DNA of 41,258 nt, taken from contig NZ_LMSP01000023.1 of assembly GCF_001429545.1 (NCBI RefSeq), forward strand, positions 266 through 41,523. Direction: 5' to 3'. Source of the stretch: Paenibacillus sp. Soil787. Its GTDB lineage: Bacteria; Bacillota; Bacilli; Paenibacillales; NBRC-103111. A program made the position numbers and the translations under genes. Positions 17,882 through 26,398 of the stretch are shown here, one piece after another (the stretch's first letter is position 1; each line of letters opens with the position of its first letter). The notes beneath the pieces were generated by a model. That model had not been told where the DNA came from and did no database searches. It saw only the letters and a program-made list of their open reading frames with translations.

Positions 17882-18371
17882 GCAATTTACTGCTATAATC
17901 AGGCGCATGCTCATTCTGATGAGCTATTCTGGCAGAAGCGGCAGCCGCTAAACCACAGATCAAATCATCCAGAAAAACATGCACAGAACTTTTATCATCA
18001 TTTAATGTTCGGATAATACCCATTTTTTCCTTATCTAAATAGCCAAAGCTAGTTAAGCCAATCATCCCATATACATGAACAATGCCTAGGGCCAGAGTTT
18101 CATCAACGCCGAACAGGGGCTCATCCGCTTCAAGAATCGATTGCAAAGGCTCGGGCAACAGCTTTTTCTCTGCCAATTCATCAAGAGCAATGCCCGTATA
18201 TAGCGTATACTGAACTTCCCGCTTGGCGAGAACAGCCAGCACACTCTCGATACAATCTTCTTGCGATAGTTGATCATTATAAGGCTTTTGCAGCTTGAAC
18301 ACAATTTCAGAGATTTGGTCTACTGTTACACCACGTCTTTGCAGCAACTGGACCATATGTTGTTCGGTCAT
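17871..18371 (-). CDS. yutG: YutG/PgpA-family protein (phosphatidylglycerophosphatase A-like)
   Basis: The product is 166 residues. ATG at 18371 is chosen because GGAGG stands six bases upstream; the ATG at 18389 puts that site inside the gene. The C-terminal half is the recognisable part: a regular hydrophobic pattern with ALGIVHVYGMIGLTSFGYLDKEKMGI and VFLDDLICGLAAAASARIAH, the Asp-Asp region typical of PgpA-like proteins. It may dephosphorylate phosphatidylglycerophosphate in phospholipid synthesis, but the Firmicute YutG branch is poorly characterised. It follows dnaE by 71 bp and has its own terminator. Confidence 0.8.
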   Translation of the reverse strand: MTEQHMVQLLQRRGVTVDQISEIVFKLQKPYNDQLSQEDCIESVLAVLAKREVQYTLYTGIALDELAEKKLLPEPLQSILEADEPLFGVDETLALGIVHVYGMIGLTSFGYLDKEKMGIIRTLNDDKSSVHVFLDDLICGLAAAASARIAHQNEHAPDYSSKLRLD

Positions 18372-18442
18372 AAGTCTCCTCCTACGCATGTATTAAGCCC
18401 CTGAAATGCCGGGTTCCTATTCATATGCGGAGGATGTCATCT

Positions 18443-21400
18443 TTATTTCACTCTGACCGAATCTTTACCCATGATGGTCTCAATCATACGGAACAAATCC
18501 TTCGAAGGATCGACCAAATATTGGTCGCTCAGGGCCAAGAGCTTGTTGCTGCTTTCGTAGAAAAGCGCAACCGCGAGCCCACCCCTGTGCAGCTTCAGCA
18601 GCGCCTTCAGCTGCAGCAGCTTATCCGGCTGCTCGCAGTCAGCCGAGATCTTGACGAACACCCGCTGCGCCTTCGGCTCCGCAGCGTTCGTGCGCGCCGC
18701 CTGCACCGCAGGGGCCGCCTGGGTGACAGCGGCGGCGCTGCGCGCGCCGCCTGAGCTGGCAGCCGCGCGCGCAGGCCGATCGCTGACTGCGTCAGCTGAT
18801 CGCCTGTGCGCCCCTGGCTGCCGGCGAAGCCGCTGGACGCCCGCAGGGTCGTCCAGTGCGGCAAGCTGCTCCGCGAGCAGCTTGGGCGGGTCCTCGTCCT
18901 GAAGCTGCAGCTTCGCCCGGACGAGGACGAGCCTGCCCTTCTGCACGAGCGGAGCCGCATTCTTCCATGTCTCAGGGAACAACACCACCTCGACCTTATC
19001 GATGCGATCCTCCAGCTCCATGAAAGCCATAGGCTGCCCTTTCTTCGTGATGATCGTCTTATTCGAGAGGATCATCCCCGCTACAAGTACCTCGCTGTTA
19101 TCCGGCAGCTCGGCTAACTGATGAAGCATAGCCGCTTCCATCTCACCCAGCTGCTCCGCATAGGCATCAAGCGGATGTCCAGAGATATACATGCCGAGAA
19201 GCTCCTTCTCGAGCTCCAATTGTTTGCTCTGCGGCATCGGAGGGATGTTCGGAACCTCCACCTCCCAGTTCGGTTCTTCAACGAAGCCGAAGAGGTGAAG
19301 CTGCAGATCATCCCGTTCCTTGCGCCATTTGGTTGCGGAGGCGATGGTTTCATCGAGAATAGCCATCAATTGAGCGCGATGCCCGCCTAGCGTGTCGAAG
19401 GCACCGCCTTGAATGAGCGATTCAATCACTCGTTTATTACATACGCGTAAATCAACACGTCTGCAGAAATCTAGCAAGCTCTCGAACTGTGACTTTTTCC
19501 GTTCATTCAGAATAGCATCGATCGCTTGAGTACCTACATTTTTGATCGCAGCAAGTCCGAAGCGAATCGCCCCGGCTGCCGGGTCCGGTGTAAATACCGT
19601 TCCGCTGCCATTGACATCAGGCGGAAGCACAGCCAATTTCACCCGCCGGCATTCATCCACATATTCGGCTACCTTCCGATGATTCCCCATGACAGCCGTC
19701 AGCATTGAGGCCATAAAATAAATCGGATAGTGCGCTTTTAAATAAGCCGTTTGGAAGGCCAGAACCCCATATGCCGTTGCATGTGCACGCGGGAAACCAT
19801 AGTCCGCAAAACGCACGATCATATCATATACATGATTAGCTTCATCGGCATTAAAACCTTGATGCAAGCTGCCCGACACGAAATGTGCCCGCTCTTCATC
19901 CAGCACTTCCCGCTTCTTCTTGGACACCGCTCGTCTTAACAAATCCGCTTCACCTAAGCTAAAACCTGCCATTGATGAGGCGATTTGCATAATTTGCTCT
20001 TGATAGACGATAATGCCGTACGTATCCCGAAGGATAGGTTCTAACGTGGGGTGCGGATAGACGACCTCCATCTGTCCGTGCTTCCCAAAAATGTACTTAG
20101 GTATAAACTCCATCGGACCTGGACGGTACAAGGCCACAACGGAAATAATATCTTCAAATACAGAAGGCTTCAAATCCTTCAATACCTTGCGTACACCTGA
20201 TGACTCTAGCTGGAAGACACCCGTCGTTTCTCCCTTGCTCAGCATACCGTAGGTCACGGCATCCTCATCCATGTCCAGCATATCAAAATTGAGGCGCACA
20301 TCTTCCATCTGTGCAATCCAATCAACCGTTCGTTCAATAATAGACAGCGTCCGCAAGCCGAGAAAATCCATTTTCAACAGACCAATGGCCTCCAAATGCT
20401 CCATCGTATACTGGGTAAGAGCTGTCTGAGCCGTACCTTCTTGGAGAGGGACATACTGCGTTAACGGTTCTCTGGAAATGACAACCCCAGCAGCATGCGT
20501 TGAAGCATGGCGCGGCATTCCTTCAACACGCATTGCCATTTCAAGTAATTCTGCTGTCTTGGGCTGTCTTGCGACCAACCCCTTTAAATCAGAGCTTACC
20601 TGCAGTGCTTCCGATATGGTCATACCTAATTGATTCGGAATAGCCTTAGCCGCCCGGTCGACATCCCCATAGGGAACATTTAGTACGCGTCCAACATCCC
20701 TAACCGCGGCTTTTGCCGCCATCGTTCCGAAGGTAATAATTTGCGCGACATGCTCGTGCCCATATTTGGCAACTACATAGTCAATGACTTCATCCCGGCG
20801 TTCATCGCTAAAATCGATATCAATATCCGGCATCGTAATCCGCTCAGGGTTAAGAAAACGTTCAAACAAGAGCTTATATTTCAGTGGATCCACATTCGTA
20901 ATGCGCAGCACATAAGCAACTAGACTACCGGCAGAAGATCCCCTGCCCGGCCCGGTCATGATACTCTTTTCGTGCGCAAAACGAATAAAATCCCATACGA
21001 TCAAGAAGTAATCGGAAAAACCCATTTTCTCAATGACGCCTAACTCATAAGCTAGACGTTCTTCTGCTTGTTTCCGCAGCGGAGAATCCGCAGTATGCCA
21101 CTCAGCTTTAGCAGAGTACCGCTGTTCCAGCCCTTGCACACAGAGCTCTCGCAAATATTCTCCGGCTGTGAGGTGCTCTGGAATCGGACGAAAGCTAGGC
21201 AAAATCGATTTACCGAACGTAAGTTCGAGTTCACAACGTAAAGCTACAACGCTCGTATTCGTAAGCGCTTCGGGTACATGGACGAATAAACGTCTCATCT
21301 CCTCTTCGCTTTTCAAATACATCTGACTTGTCCCCATCTTAAGCCGATCTGTATCTTCCACCGTCTTGCCTGTTCCAATACAGATAAGAATGTCCTGCAT

Positions 21401-22045
21401 CACATGATCCGGTTCAGTCACATAGTGCACATCATTCGTGGCAATCAGCGGAATTCCGGTTTCTTTGCTCAGCTCGATCATTGAGATCATTACTTTTTTC
21501 TGCTCAATCATCCCATGATCTTGAATTTCCAGAAAGAAATCATCGCCGAAAATATCACGATATCGCTCAGCCGCTTTCTTGGCTTCATCGTGACGATTGT
21601 GAAGCAAGTGCTGGGAAACCTCGCTGCCTAAGCAGGAGCTCAGACAAATAAGTCCCTCTGAATGCTTGGATAAATGTTCCAAATCGATACGGGGTTTATA
21701 GTGAAAGCCCTGTAAATGCCCGATTGAACAGAGCTTCATTAAATTTTGATAGCCTTGATAATTTTTGGCAAGCAGGATGAGGTGATAGATCGGTTGTTCC
21801 TGTCTAGTCCCTTTATCGCGAATAGATCCCGCTGTGAAATAAACCTCACAACCAATAATTGGCTTAATGCCTCGCTGTTTGCAGGCTTTGTAGAAGGCAA
21901 TGGCCCCGTACATGACACCGTGATCCGTCAATGCCAGAGAGGTCATGCCAAGATCAGCCGCTCGGGAAACAAGCTCCTCCATACGTGCCGCACCGTCTAA
22001 TAAACTGTATTCACTATGAACATGCAAGTGGACGAACGAACTCAT
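18443..22045 (-). CDS. dnaE: DNA polymerase III alpha subunit, DnaE type
   Basis: The replicative polymerase subunit is 1200 residues from ATG at 22045, which has GGAGG eight bases upstream (another ATG two codons earlier is too close). The PHP domain opens with HLHVHSEYSLLDGAARMEEL. The polymerase core shows GPGRGSSAGSLVAYVL, and the catalytic aspartates are in PDIDIDFSDERRDE near residue 405. A helix-hairpin-helix region and an OB fold (VLVAGMILSNKTI, near residues 975-1020) follow. In PolC-bearing Firmicutes DnaE extends primers before PolC takes over. Residues about 1060-1135 are an Ala/Arg-rich linker encoded by unusually GC-rich DNA. Confidence 0.96.
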   Translation of the reverse strand: MSSFVHLHVHSEYSLLDGAARMEELVSRAADLGMTSLALTDHGVMYGAIAFYKACKQRGIKPIIGCEVYFTAGSIRDKGTRQEQPIYHLILLAKNYQGYQNLMKLCSIGHLQGFHYKPRIDLEHLSKHSEGLICLSSCLGSEVSQHLLHNRHDEAKKAAERYRDIFGDDFFLEIQDHGMIEQKKVMISMIELSKETGIPLIATNDVHYVTEPDHVMQDILICIGTGKTVEDTDRLKMGTSQMYLKSEEEMRRLFVHVPEALTNTSVVALRCELELTFGKSILPSFRPIPEHLTAGEYLRELCVQGLEQRYSAKAEWHTADSPLRKQAEERLAYELGVIEKMGFSDYFLIVWDFIRFAHEKSIMTGPGRGSSAGSLVAYVLRITNVDPLKYKLLFERFLNPERITMPDIDIDFSDERRDEVIDYVVAKYGHEHVAQIITFGTMAAKAAVRDVGRVLNVPYGDVDRAAKAIPNQLGMTISEALQVSSDLKGLVARQPKTAELLEMAMRVEGMPRHASTHAAGVVISREPLTQYVPLQEGTAQTALTQYTMEHLEAIGLLKMDFLGLRTLSIIERTVDWIAQMEDVRLNFDMLDMDEDAVTYGMLSKGETTGVFQLESSGVRKVLKDLKPSVFEDIISVVALYRPGPMEFIPKYIFGKHGQMEVVYPHPTLEPILRDTYGIIVYQEQIMQIASSMAGFSLGEADLLRRAVSKKKREVLDEERAHFVSGSLHQGFNADEANHVYDMIVRFADYGFPRAHATAYGVLAFQTAYLKAHYPIYFMASMLTAVMGNHRKVAEYVDECRRVKLAVLPPDVNGSGTVFTPDPAAGAIRFGLAAIKNVGTQAIDAILNERKKSQFESLLDFCRRVDLRVCNKRVIESLIQGGAFDTLGGHRAQLMAILDETIASATKWRKERDDLQLHLFGFVEEPNWEVEVPNIPPMPQSKQLELEKELLGMYISGHPLDAYAEQLGEMEAAMLHQLAELPDNSEVLVAGMILSNKTIITKKGQPMAFMELEDRIDKVEVVLFPETWKNAAPLVQKGRLVLVRAKLQLQDEDPPKLLAEQLAALDDPAGVQRLRRQPGAHRRSADAVSDRPARAAASSGGARSAAAVTQAAPAVQAARTNAAEPKAQRVFVKISADCEQPDKLLQLKALLKLHRGGLAVALFYESSNKLLALSDQYLVDPSKDLFRMIETIMGKDSVRVK

Positions 22046-22085
22046 CAGCATGTCCTCCCTTCTTTCATTTTATTCCTTATATTTT

Positions 22086-22116
22086 ATCATATTGGCGCTA
22101 GGCATTCCCATACATT
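22086..22116 (+). promoter_or_regulatory. Sigma-E promoter of ytrHI
   Basis: ATCATATT at 22086-22093 and CATACATT at 22109-22116 are separated by 15 bp, an almost exact match to the mother-cell sigma-E consensus (-35 ATATT type, -10 CATACAnT). It stands 53 bp before the ytrH start. The ytrHI pair is sigma-E controlled in B. subtilis. Confidence 0.8.
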
Positions 22117-22169
22117 AAGTATAGAGAGATTGTCCTCTTTAACTTAGCAGGAAAGGAAGCGATTAGGAC

Positions 22170-22502
22170 ATGTATGTCTTTTGGGCAAATATTATCGTGT
22201 ATTTCTGTATTGCATTCGGGGTCGTATTTGGAGGCAGCATGTTAAGTGGAATAGCAGCCGTGCTCACGCTTCAATCACCTACAGAAAAAATGATGACCAT
22301 TGCAGAAAACATTAAAATCTGGGCCATGGTAGCTGCTGTTGGCGGCACGATTGATCCAATACGCTATATTGAAAGCCATGTAGCTATAGGGCATTTGAAT
22401 CCCGCTATAAAGCAAATTGTTCTGATCATTGTTGCCTTTATTGGCGCTCAGATGGGCACTTCACTCATTCAAATGATCTGCAAAGGGGGCAATCAGCCTT
22501 GA
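22170..22502 (+). CDS. ytrH: Sporulation membrane protein YtrH
   Basis: The 110-residue protein has an N-terminal hydrophobic segment (residues 3-35), a central amphipathic region with AVGGTIDPIRYIESH typical of YtrH, and a C-terminal hydrophobic segment at about 82-102. YtrH is a mother-cell protein needed for normal spore coat or cortex assembly in B. subtilis. The ATG has GAAAGGAAG upstream. The stop codon overlaps the TTG start of ytrI. The sigma-E promoter upstream agrees with the assignment. Confidence 0.9.
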   Translation: MYVFWANIIVYFCIAFGVVFGGSMLSGIAAVLTLQSPTEKMMTIAENIKIWAMVAAVGGTIDPIRYIESHVAIGHLNPAIKQIVLIIVAFIGAQMGTSLIQMICKGGNQP

Positions 22503-22990
22503 GGATCCCTCCTTTTGCCCGATATCAACGTCTGCTTTCGAGCTTAGGACTGATGCTTTCGGGAGCCATCATTGGGAGCGCAATCTATATGAGCATTCAT
22601 CAGTATAACTACACGCAGCTATATGTGGAGATGCATAAATATTTGCAAGAAAATCGTGACTTGCGTGCCGATATCGACAACTTAAACAAAACAAAAAATA
22701 AGCAATCCTTAATTAATGTCGTCAACGTACATTTAGTTTCAAAAAATCAGGAAGAAATCATAAGTGAAGATATTCAGAAGGAAATTGAGAGCGATATTAA
22801 AAGCGAGCTCAAGCTCGTCATCGGTCAAAAAGCTACTTACGTAAAAGATGCCCAGCCTCTCTATGAGAAATTGATCACCCAAAAGACCTACATTTTGCAT
22901 GATAAAAAATATATCGTTGAAGTTAAATCGATCGTGTTAATTCAGACTGAATTGACGGTATGGATTACAGCCCAGGAAAAACGAACATGA
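22499..22990 (+). CDS. ytrI: Sporulation membrane protein YtrI
   Basis: The 163-residue single-pass protein has a hydrophobic segment at about residues 13-31 followed by a charged, probably coiled-coil stretch (residues about 45-110). The C-terminal part is beta-rich. The start is TTG at 22499, overlapping the ytrH stop codon by 4 bp as TTGA, so translation is coupled. Known YtrI is a partner of YtrH in sporulation; the sequence here is identified from neighbourhood, topology and length rather than from a strong motif. Confidence 0.85.
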   Translation: MRIPPFARYQRLLSSLGLMLSGAIIGSAIYMSIHQYNYTQLYVEMHKYLQENRDLRADIDNLNKTKNKQSLINVVNVHLVSKNQEEIISEDIQKEIESDIKSELKLVIGQKATYVKDAQPLYEKLITQKTYILHDKKYIVEVKSIVLIQTELTVWITAQEKRT

Positions 22991-23084
22991 GGATTCGGCA
23001 AGATTTAAGCGCGATGTGATTGCAATCTTCTCCTATAATCGCTAAAGTTAAAAGTAAACTTACTTAAAAGGACGGATTAATCAC

Positions 23085-23378
23085 ATGCTCGCGATTCAAA
23101 TCACTTTATTCTCTCTTATTTGCCTGCTGCTTGCCTTATCCGTGTATTTCAGCTTTCAGGCACGCCGAGAAAAGGAACCCGCCAAACGCGGTCTCTACTC
23201 GGCACGCATGAATATTTGCATGGGTTTGATGCTCGTTCTGATTGCCATCACCCAAATCTTCTTCTTTAGTGAATCCAGCTTTCGCCGCATCTTCGGCACC
23301 GTGCTGGTCTTGCTAGGCCTCTTCAACTTATTCGCCGGCATTCGTAATCACGGGCACTTCGACCGCATGCTGCGTTAA
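23085..23378 (+). CDS. ytpI: YtpI-like membrane protein
   Basis: The 97-residue protein has three hydrophobic segments (about residues 3-23, 44-63 and 70-86), with a basic loop (QARREKEPAKRGLYSARMNICMG, by key residues) between the first two that matches the YtpI family pattern. Function is unknown. AAAAGGA lies upstream of the ATG, and a perfect TATAAT stands at 23034-23039 with a poor -35 box. It converges on ytoI with a 4-bp overlap; ytpI and ytoI are also neighbours in B. subtilis. Confidence 0.82.
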   Translation: MLAIQITLFSLICLLLALSVYFSFQARREKEPAKRGLYSARMNICMGLMLVLIAITQIFFFSESSFRRIFGTVLVLLGLFNLFAGIRNHGHFDRMLR

Positions 23379-24703
23379 ATGACTTGAGCGGTTAGCATCG
23401 CTTTGGAAACCAAAGTCCCAGCATGATAAATTTCTACATCAATTTTGCCAAACTTACGGCTCACCTCAATAATGGTGGGTCGTATTTCTATTTTGGAGTC
23501 AATTTGCAGCGGTTTTAAGAAATAGGTCGACATGTTATCCATGACGAGATCCCCCTTCTTATGCTCCTGCACGATGCGATAGGCCGCTTGGGTCATTAGT
23601 GTTGTAAGAACACCTTCCGATACCGTCCCCAAATGATTCGTCATCTGCGGGGTAATAACGCCATGAAACTGCAGTGTCCCCTTCTCATCCCTGACTTCTT
23701 CAAGTCCGGACCAGATTAAATCCTCGAACGTCTCGCCATTCTGCGGCTGCTTCTGAATATACTGCATGGCTTTCAGCACATCGCTGCGATTAAGCACGCC
23801 AAGGATTTTGCGGTTTGTATCCACGACGGGCAGCAGTTCAATGCCTTCCCACACCATCATGTGAGCCGCAGATGCTACCGAAGTTTGGGGCGTTACAGTA
23901 AGCGGGCTGCGCGTCATTAACTTATCTACCGTTTGCAGCGAATTAGCCCCTACCATATCCTTAGAGGTCACAACACCGATAATTCGGTTCCATTCGTCTA
24001 CGACAGGAAAACGGCTGTACCCAGTATCCTCTGACATGCGCTGCCAGTCCTTCAGTGTACTATTTGCCTTAAGGGCATATAGCGAAGCACCTGACGCAAG
24101 GATGTCCTCTACAAGCATAATCTTCTTCTTGATCAAACGATCGTATATGGCTCTATTAATCATAGAGGCAACTGTAAATGTATCGTAGCTGCTCGAAATA
24201 ATCGGTAGCTCCAGTTCATCTGCAAGGACTTTCACCTCTGTACTGGTGTTAAATCCCCCCGTAATGAGCACACCTGCGCCTTGTTCCAAAGCACAGATAT
24301 GGGCACGGTTACGGTTACCAACGATAAGTAGGCTGCCTGCCTCAATGTAACGCATCATGGCATCTTGTTCCATCGCGCCGATAACGAACTTGTGCAGCGT
24401 CTTATGGAGACCACGCGAGCCGCCAAGCACTTGCCCATCGACCATGTTTACGACTTCAGCAAATGTGAGCTTATCAATGTTCTGCCGCAGTTTTTTCTCG
24501 ACTCTTACGGTTCCGATTCGCTCTTTGGTCGAGACCAGACCTTGATTCTCGGCCTCTTTAATCGCCCGGTAAGCTGTACCTTCACTGACTTCCATGTTCT
24601 TGGCAATTTTGCGAACGGAGATCCGGCTTCCAAGCTTCAAGCTTTCAATGTAACGCAAAATTTGTTCATGCTTCGTTAACGTATCCACGGATTGTGTATC
24701 CAA
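23375..24703 (-). CDS. ytoI: CBS/DRTGG-domain regulatory protein YtoI
   Basis: The 442-residue four-part protein has a winged helix-turn-helix at residues about 8-70 (ISVRKIAKNMEVSEGTAYRAIKEAE), a DRTGG domain at 75-185, a pair of CBS motifs at 190-310 (TGYSRFPVVDEWNRIIGVVTSKDM and LLPVVDTNRKILGVLNRSDV, by key residues), and a C-terminal hotdog thioesterase-like domain from about 325. This order is that of B. subtilis YtoI. CBS pairs usually bind adenine nucleotides. The start is TTG at 24703, with GAGGTG six bases upstream. The DNA target and ligand are unknown. Confidence 0.9.
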   Translation of the reverse strand: MDTQSVDTLTKHEQILRYIESLKLGSRISVRKIAKNMEVSEGTAYRAIKEAENQGLVSTKERIGTVRVEKKLRQNIDKLTFAEVVNMVDGQVLGGSRGLHKTLHKFVIGAMEQDAMMRYIEAGSLLIVGNRNRAHICALEQGAGVLITGGFNTSTEVKVLADELELPIISSSYDTFTVASMINRAIYDRLIKKKIMLVEDILASGASLYALKANSTLKDWQRMSEDTGYSRFPVVDEWNRIIGVVTSKDMVGANSLQTVDKLMTRSPLTVTPQTSVASAAHMMVWEGIELLPVVDTNRKILGVLNRSDVLKAMQYIQKQPQNGETFEDLIWSGLEEVRDEKGTLQFHGVITPQMTNHLGTVSEGVLTTLMTQAAYRIVQEHKKGDLVMDNMSTYFLKPLQIDSKIEIRPTIIEVSRKFGKIDVEIYHAGTLVSKAMLTAQVI

Positions 24704-24797
24704 CTGTTACACCTCATTCGCTTGTTCCTGTATTACTCTGTACTACTAGTATAATCGTTCCAAAGCGCAAGAACAATGAGATCAGCTTTTCCTATAC

Positions 24798-24819
24798 AAA
24801 AAATCCAACCCTATTGGAT
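24798..24819 (-). terminator. Terminator of the small membrane protein gene
   Basis: On the minus strand ATCCAA-TAGGG-TTGGAT is followed by six T. It sits 67 bp beyond the stop codon at 24886 and before ytoI. Confidence 0.75.
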
Positions 24820-24885
24820 TGGATGCTTTATTTGTATTATAGCAAACATACGTTCGTTGTCAAAATGGAAATCTCTTCTTCTTAG

Positions 24886-25164
24886 CTATTTACGAAACTG
24901 CAGAAGTTTCCGGCGGCCTTGAACAAGCTGCTCCAACTGCCATTTTTTCATCCGATTGATGCGGTTCATCTCTTTGCGTTTCTCTTCATCTACCCCAAGT
25001 ATTTGATGCAAATGAGCAGCTGTCACTAGCAGAGCCATCACGACCCAGATGATACTAAACACCATAGGCAGCGACCCTACATCTCGAAACTCCAATTGCG
25101 GAATGGAGTAAAATAGCATGCCTAACGCTAAGCTCATGTAAACGACATTTTTAAAGCCTTTCAA
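24886..25164 (-). CDS. Small membrane protein, unknown function
   Basis: The product is 92 residues from TTG at 25164, with GGAGTG six bases upstream; the ATG further out at 25209 lacks such a site. Two hydrophobic segments lie at residues about 4-22 and 32-50. A basic, charged tail follows (DEEKRKEMNRINRMKKWQ, then RRKLLQFRK) and is probably cytoplasmic. I do not recognise the family. It stands alone between ytoI and the nitroreductase gene, in the same direction. Confidence 0.75.
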   Translation of the reverse strand: MKGFKNVVYMSLALGMLFYSIPQLEFRDVGSLPMVFSIIWVVMALLVTAAHLHQILGVDEEKRKEMNRINRMKKWQLEQLVQGRRKLLQFRK

Positions 25165-25269
25165 AATGATCACTCCTTTCGCTTTAGATAAAAAAGAACC
25201 TATCTCCACCTATTTCCATTGTATGAGACAAGTTCTTTATATATGTTCGAAGCGAAAGTTTAAAACTTA

Positions 25270-25324
25270 GAGACTGTCGATTGATTCATGAAGAGCAAGA
25301 TTGGTCGAATGAATCGACGGTCTC
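25270..25324 (-). terminator. Hairpin after the nitroreductase gene
   Basis: GAGACTGTCGAT-TGATTCAT pairs with ATGAATCGACGGTCTC across a 19-base loop, with a small bulge. It begins three bases beyond the nitroreductase stop codon. The following minus-strand sequence TAAGTTTTAAAC has a weak U tract, so terminator function is likely but unproven. Confidence 0.5.
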
Positions 25325-25326
25325 GC

Positions 25327-26055
25327 TTACTCCATCTCGAAACCCTGGGTGCTTAGGAATGGTTTCATGTGCTCTCGCGGCCGCTGCGCTTTAGCGGCCA
25401 TATCCTTGGACCAGGTCGTATCAACCTTGCCGCCCGATCGAACTTTCATATAGTCGCGGATGCTCTCGTCGTACACGTCGACCGCTCCTTCGTTATCCGT
25501 ATACCGATTCTCATGGTATACGGCTTCTCGCGGGAGCCGCGGGCGCAGTAGCGGCTCTTGATCCGGCATGCCGATGCACATGCCGAAGACTGGATACACC
25601 AGCTGCGGCAAGCCCAGCAGCTGGGACACTTCAGCGGGCTTATTGCGCAGCCCGCCAATATACACCACACCGAGTCCGAGCGACTCGGCGGCGATGGCTG
25701 CATTTTGCGCAGCTAATGCAGCATCTACCGTGGCAACGATGAAATTCTCAGCGTTGCCAGTAACCGGGGTGTCCCCGTGACGGTGGACAGCCTGCGCGTA
25801 GCGGTGCAAATCCGCGCACCACACAAGGAACAGCGGACACTCGCTGACGTAAGCTTGATTGCCGGCTAGCGCGGCAAGCTGGTTCTTCAACCCGTCATCC
25901 GTAACGTGGATAACGCTGTATGCTTGCATATTGCTGGATGTAGATGACGCCTGAGCGGCTGCCAGAATAGCATCCAGCTGTTCCGAGCTTACTGGCTCAT
26001 TCGTAAACTTACGAATGGAGCGATGATTTTGCAATAAAGAAATGATTTCGTTCAT
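25327..26055 (-). CDS. NADPH-dependent nitroreductase/FMN oxidoreductase (NfsA/NfrA-like)
   Basis: The 242-residue protein has the FMN-binding signature of the nitroreductase fold: NHRSIRKFTNEPVSSEQLDAILAAAQASSTSSNMQ, by its key residues H11, R12, S13, R15, S40, N42 and Q44. It also has GVVYIGGLRNKPAEVSQLLGLP near residue 130 and a typical late R-PREAVYHENRY segment. Length and layout fit the oxygen-insensitive group of NfsA and B. subtilis NfrA. It should reduce flavins, nitro compounds or quinones with NADPH. AAAGG lies ten bases before the ATG. Codon third positions are visibly more GC-rich than in its neighbours. Confidence 0.88.
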   Translation of the reverse strand: MNEIISLLQNHRSIRKFTNEPVSSEQLDAILAAAQASSTSSNMQAYSVIHVTDDGLKNQLAALAGNQAYVSECPLFLVWCADLHRYAQAVHRHGDTPVTGNAENFIVATVDAALAAQNAAIAAESLGLGVVYIGGLRNKPAEVSQLLGLPQLVYPVFGMCIGMPDQEPLLRPRLPREAVYHENRYTDNEGAVDVYDESIRDYMKVRSGGKVDTTWSKDMAAKAQRPREHMKPFLSTQGFEME

Positions 26056-26398
26056 CCTTCAACAACCTTTCTTTTATATGTAGAATATATTAAGAAAGTC
26101 TCCACCCATATGGTCGACAAAAAGAGTGTCGAGGAGAACGATTATTCACTCAAGGCCCAATAACTGCGAAAGTGCAGGCATTTTTACTAAAATCGGTTGA
26201 AAAGAGGAAAAGCCTGCTATTATGCAGGAATTTTCAGCCTTTCCATTCCTGAAATTAAAAAAGACCGAAAAAGCCTGCACGATTGCAGGAATTAACGAAC
26301 AACAGCTATTCATAGAAAAAAAGCATGTATAATTGCAGGATTATCACAACCGTAGTCACTTCTTCTCGTTAAAGACCCAACCACCTGGGTCCTCATCT
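26056..26398. other. Intergenic region with the second 240-bp element
   Basis: No gene is supportable. Most of the space is the repeat copy at 26128-26374. On the minus strand GACCCA/TGGGTC at 26374-26391, followed by TTTAAC, could be a weak terminator for the acyltransferase gene. Confidence 0.6.
26128..26374. repeat. 240-bp intergenic element with CCTGC/GCAGG hairpins, copy 2
   Basis: It is the same element as at 2876-3117 and in the same orientation. The shared blocks run in the same order: AACTGCGAAAGTGCAGGCAT, AAAAGCCTGCTA, GAAAAAGCCTGCACGATTGC, ATGTATAATTGCAGG and CACAACCGTA. Conservation covers the whole length, including the A-rich linkers. Confidence 0.8.

Noticed and set aside
18607..18960. 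117-codon out-of-frame open frame in the dnaE linker
   Set aside because: GC-rich DNA leaves few stop codons; the in-frame DnaE sequence continues into a normal C-terminus.
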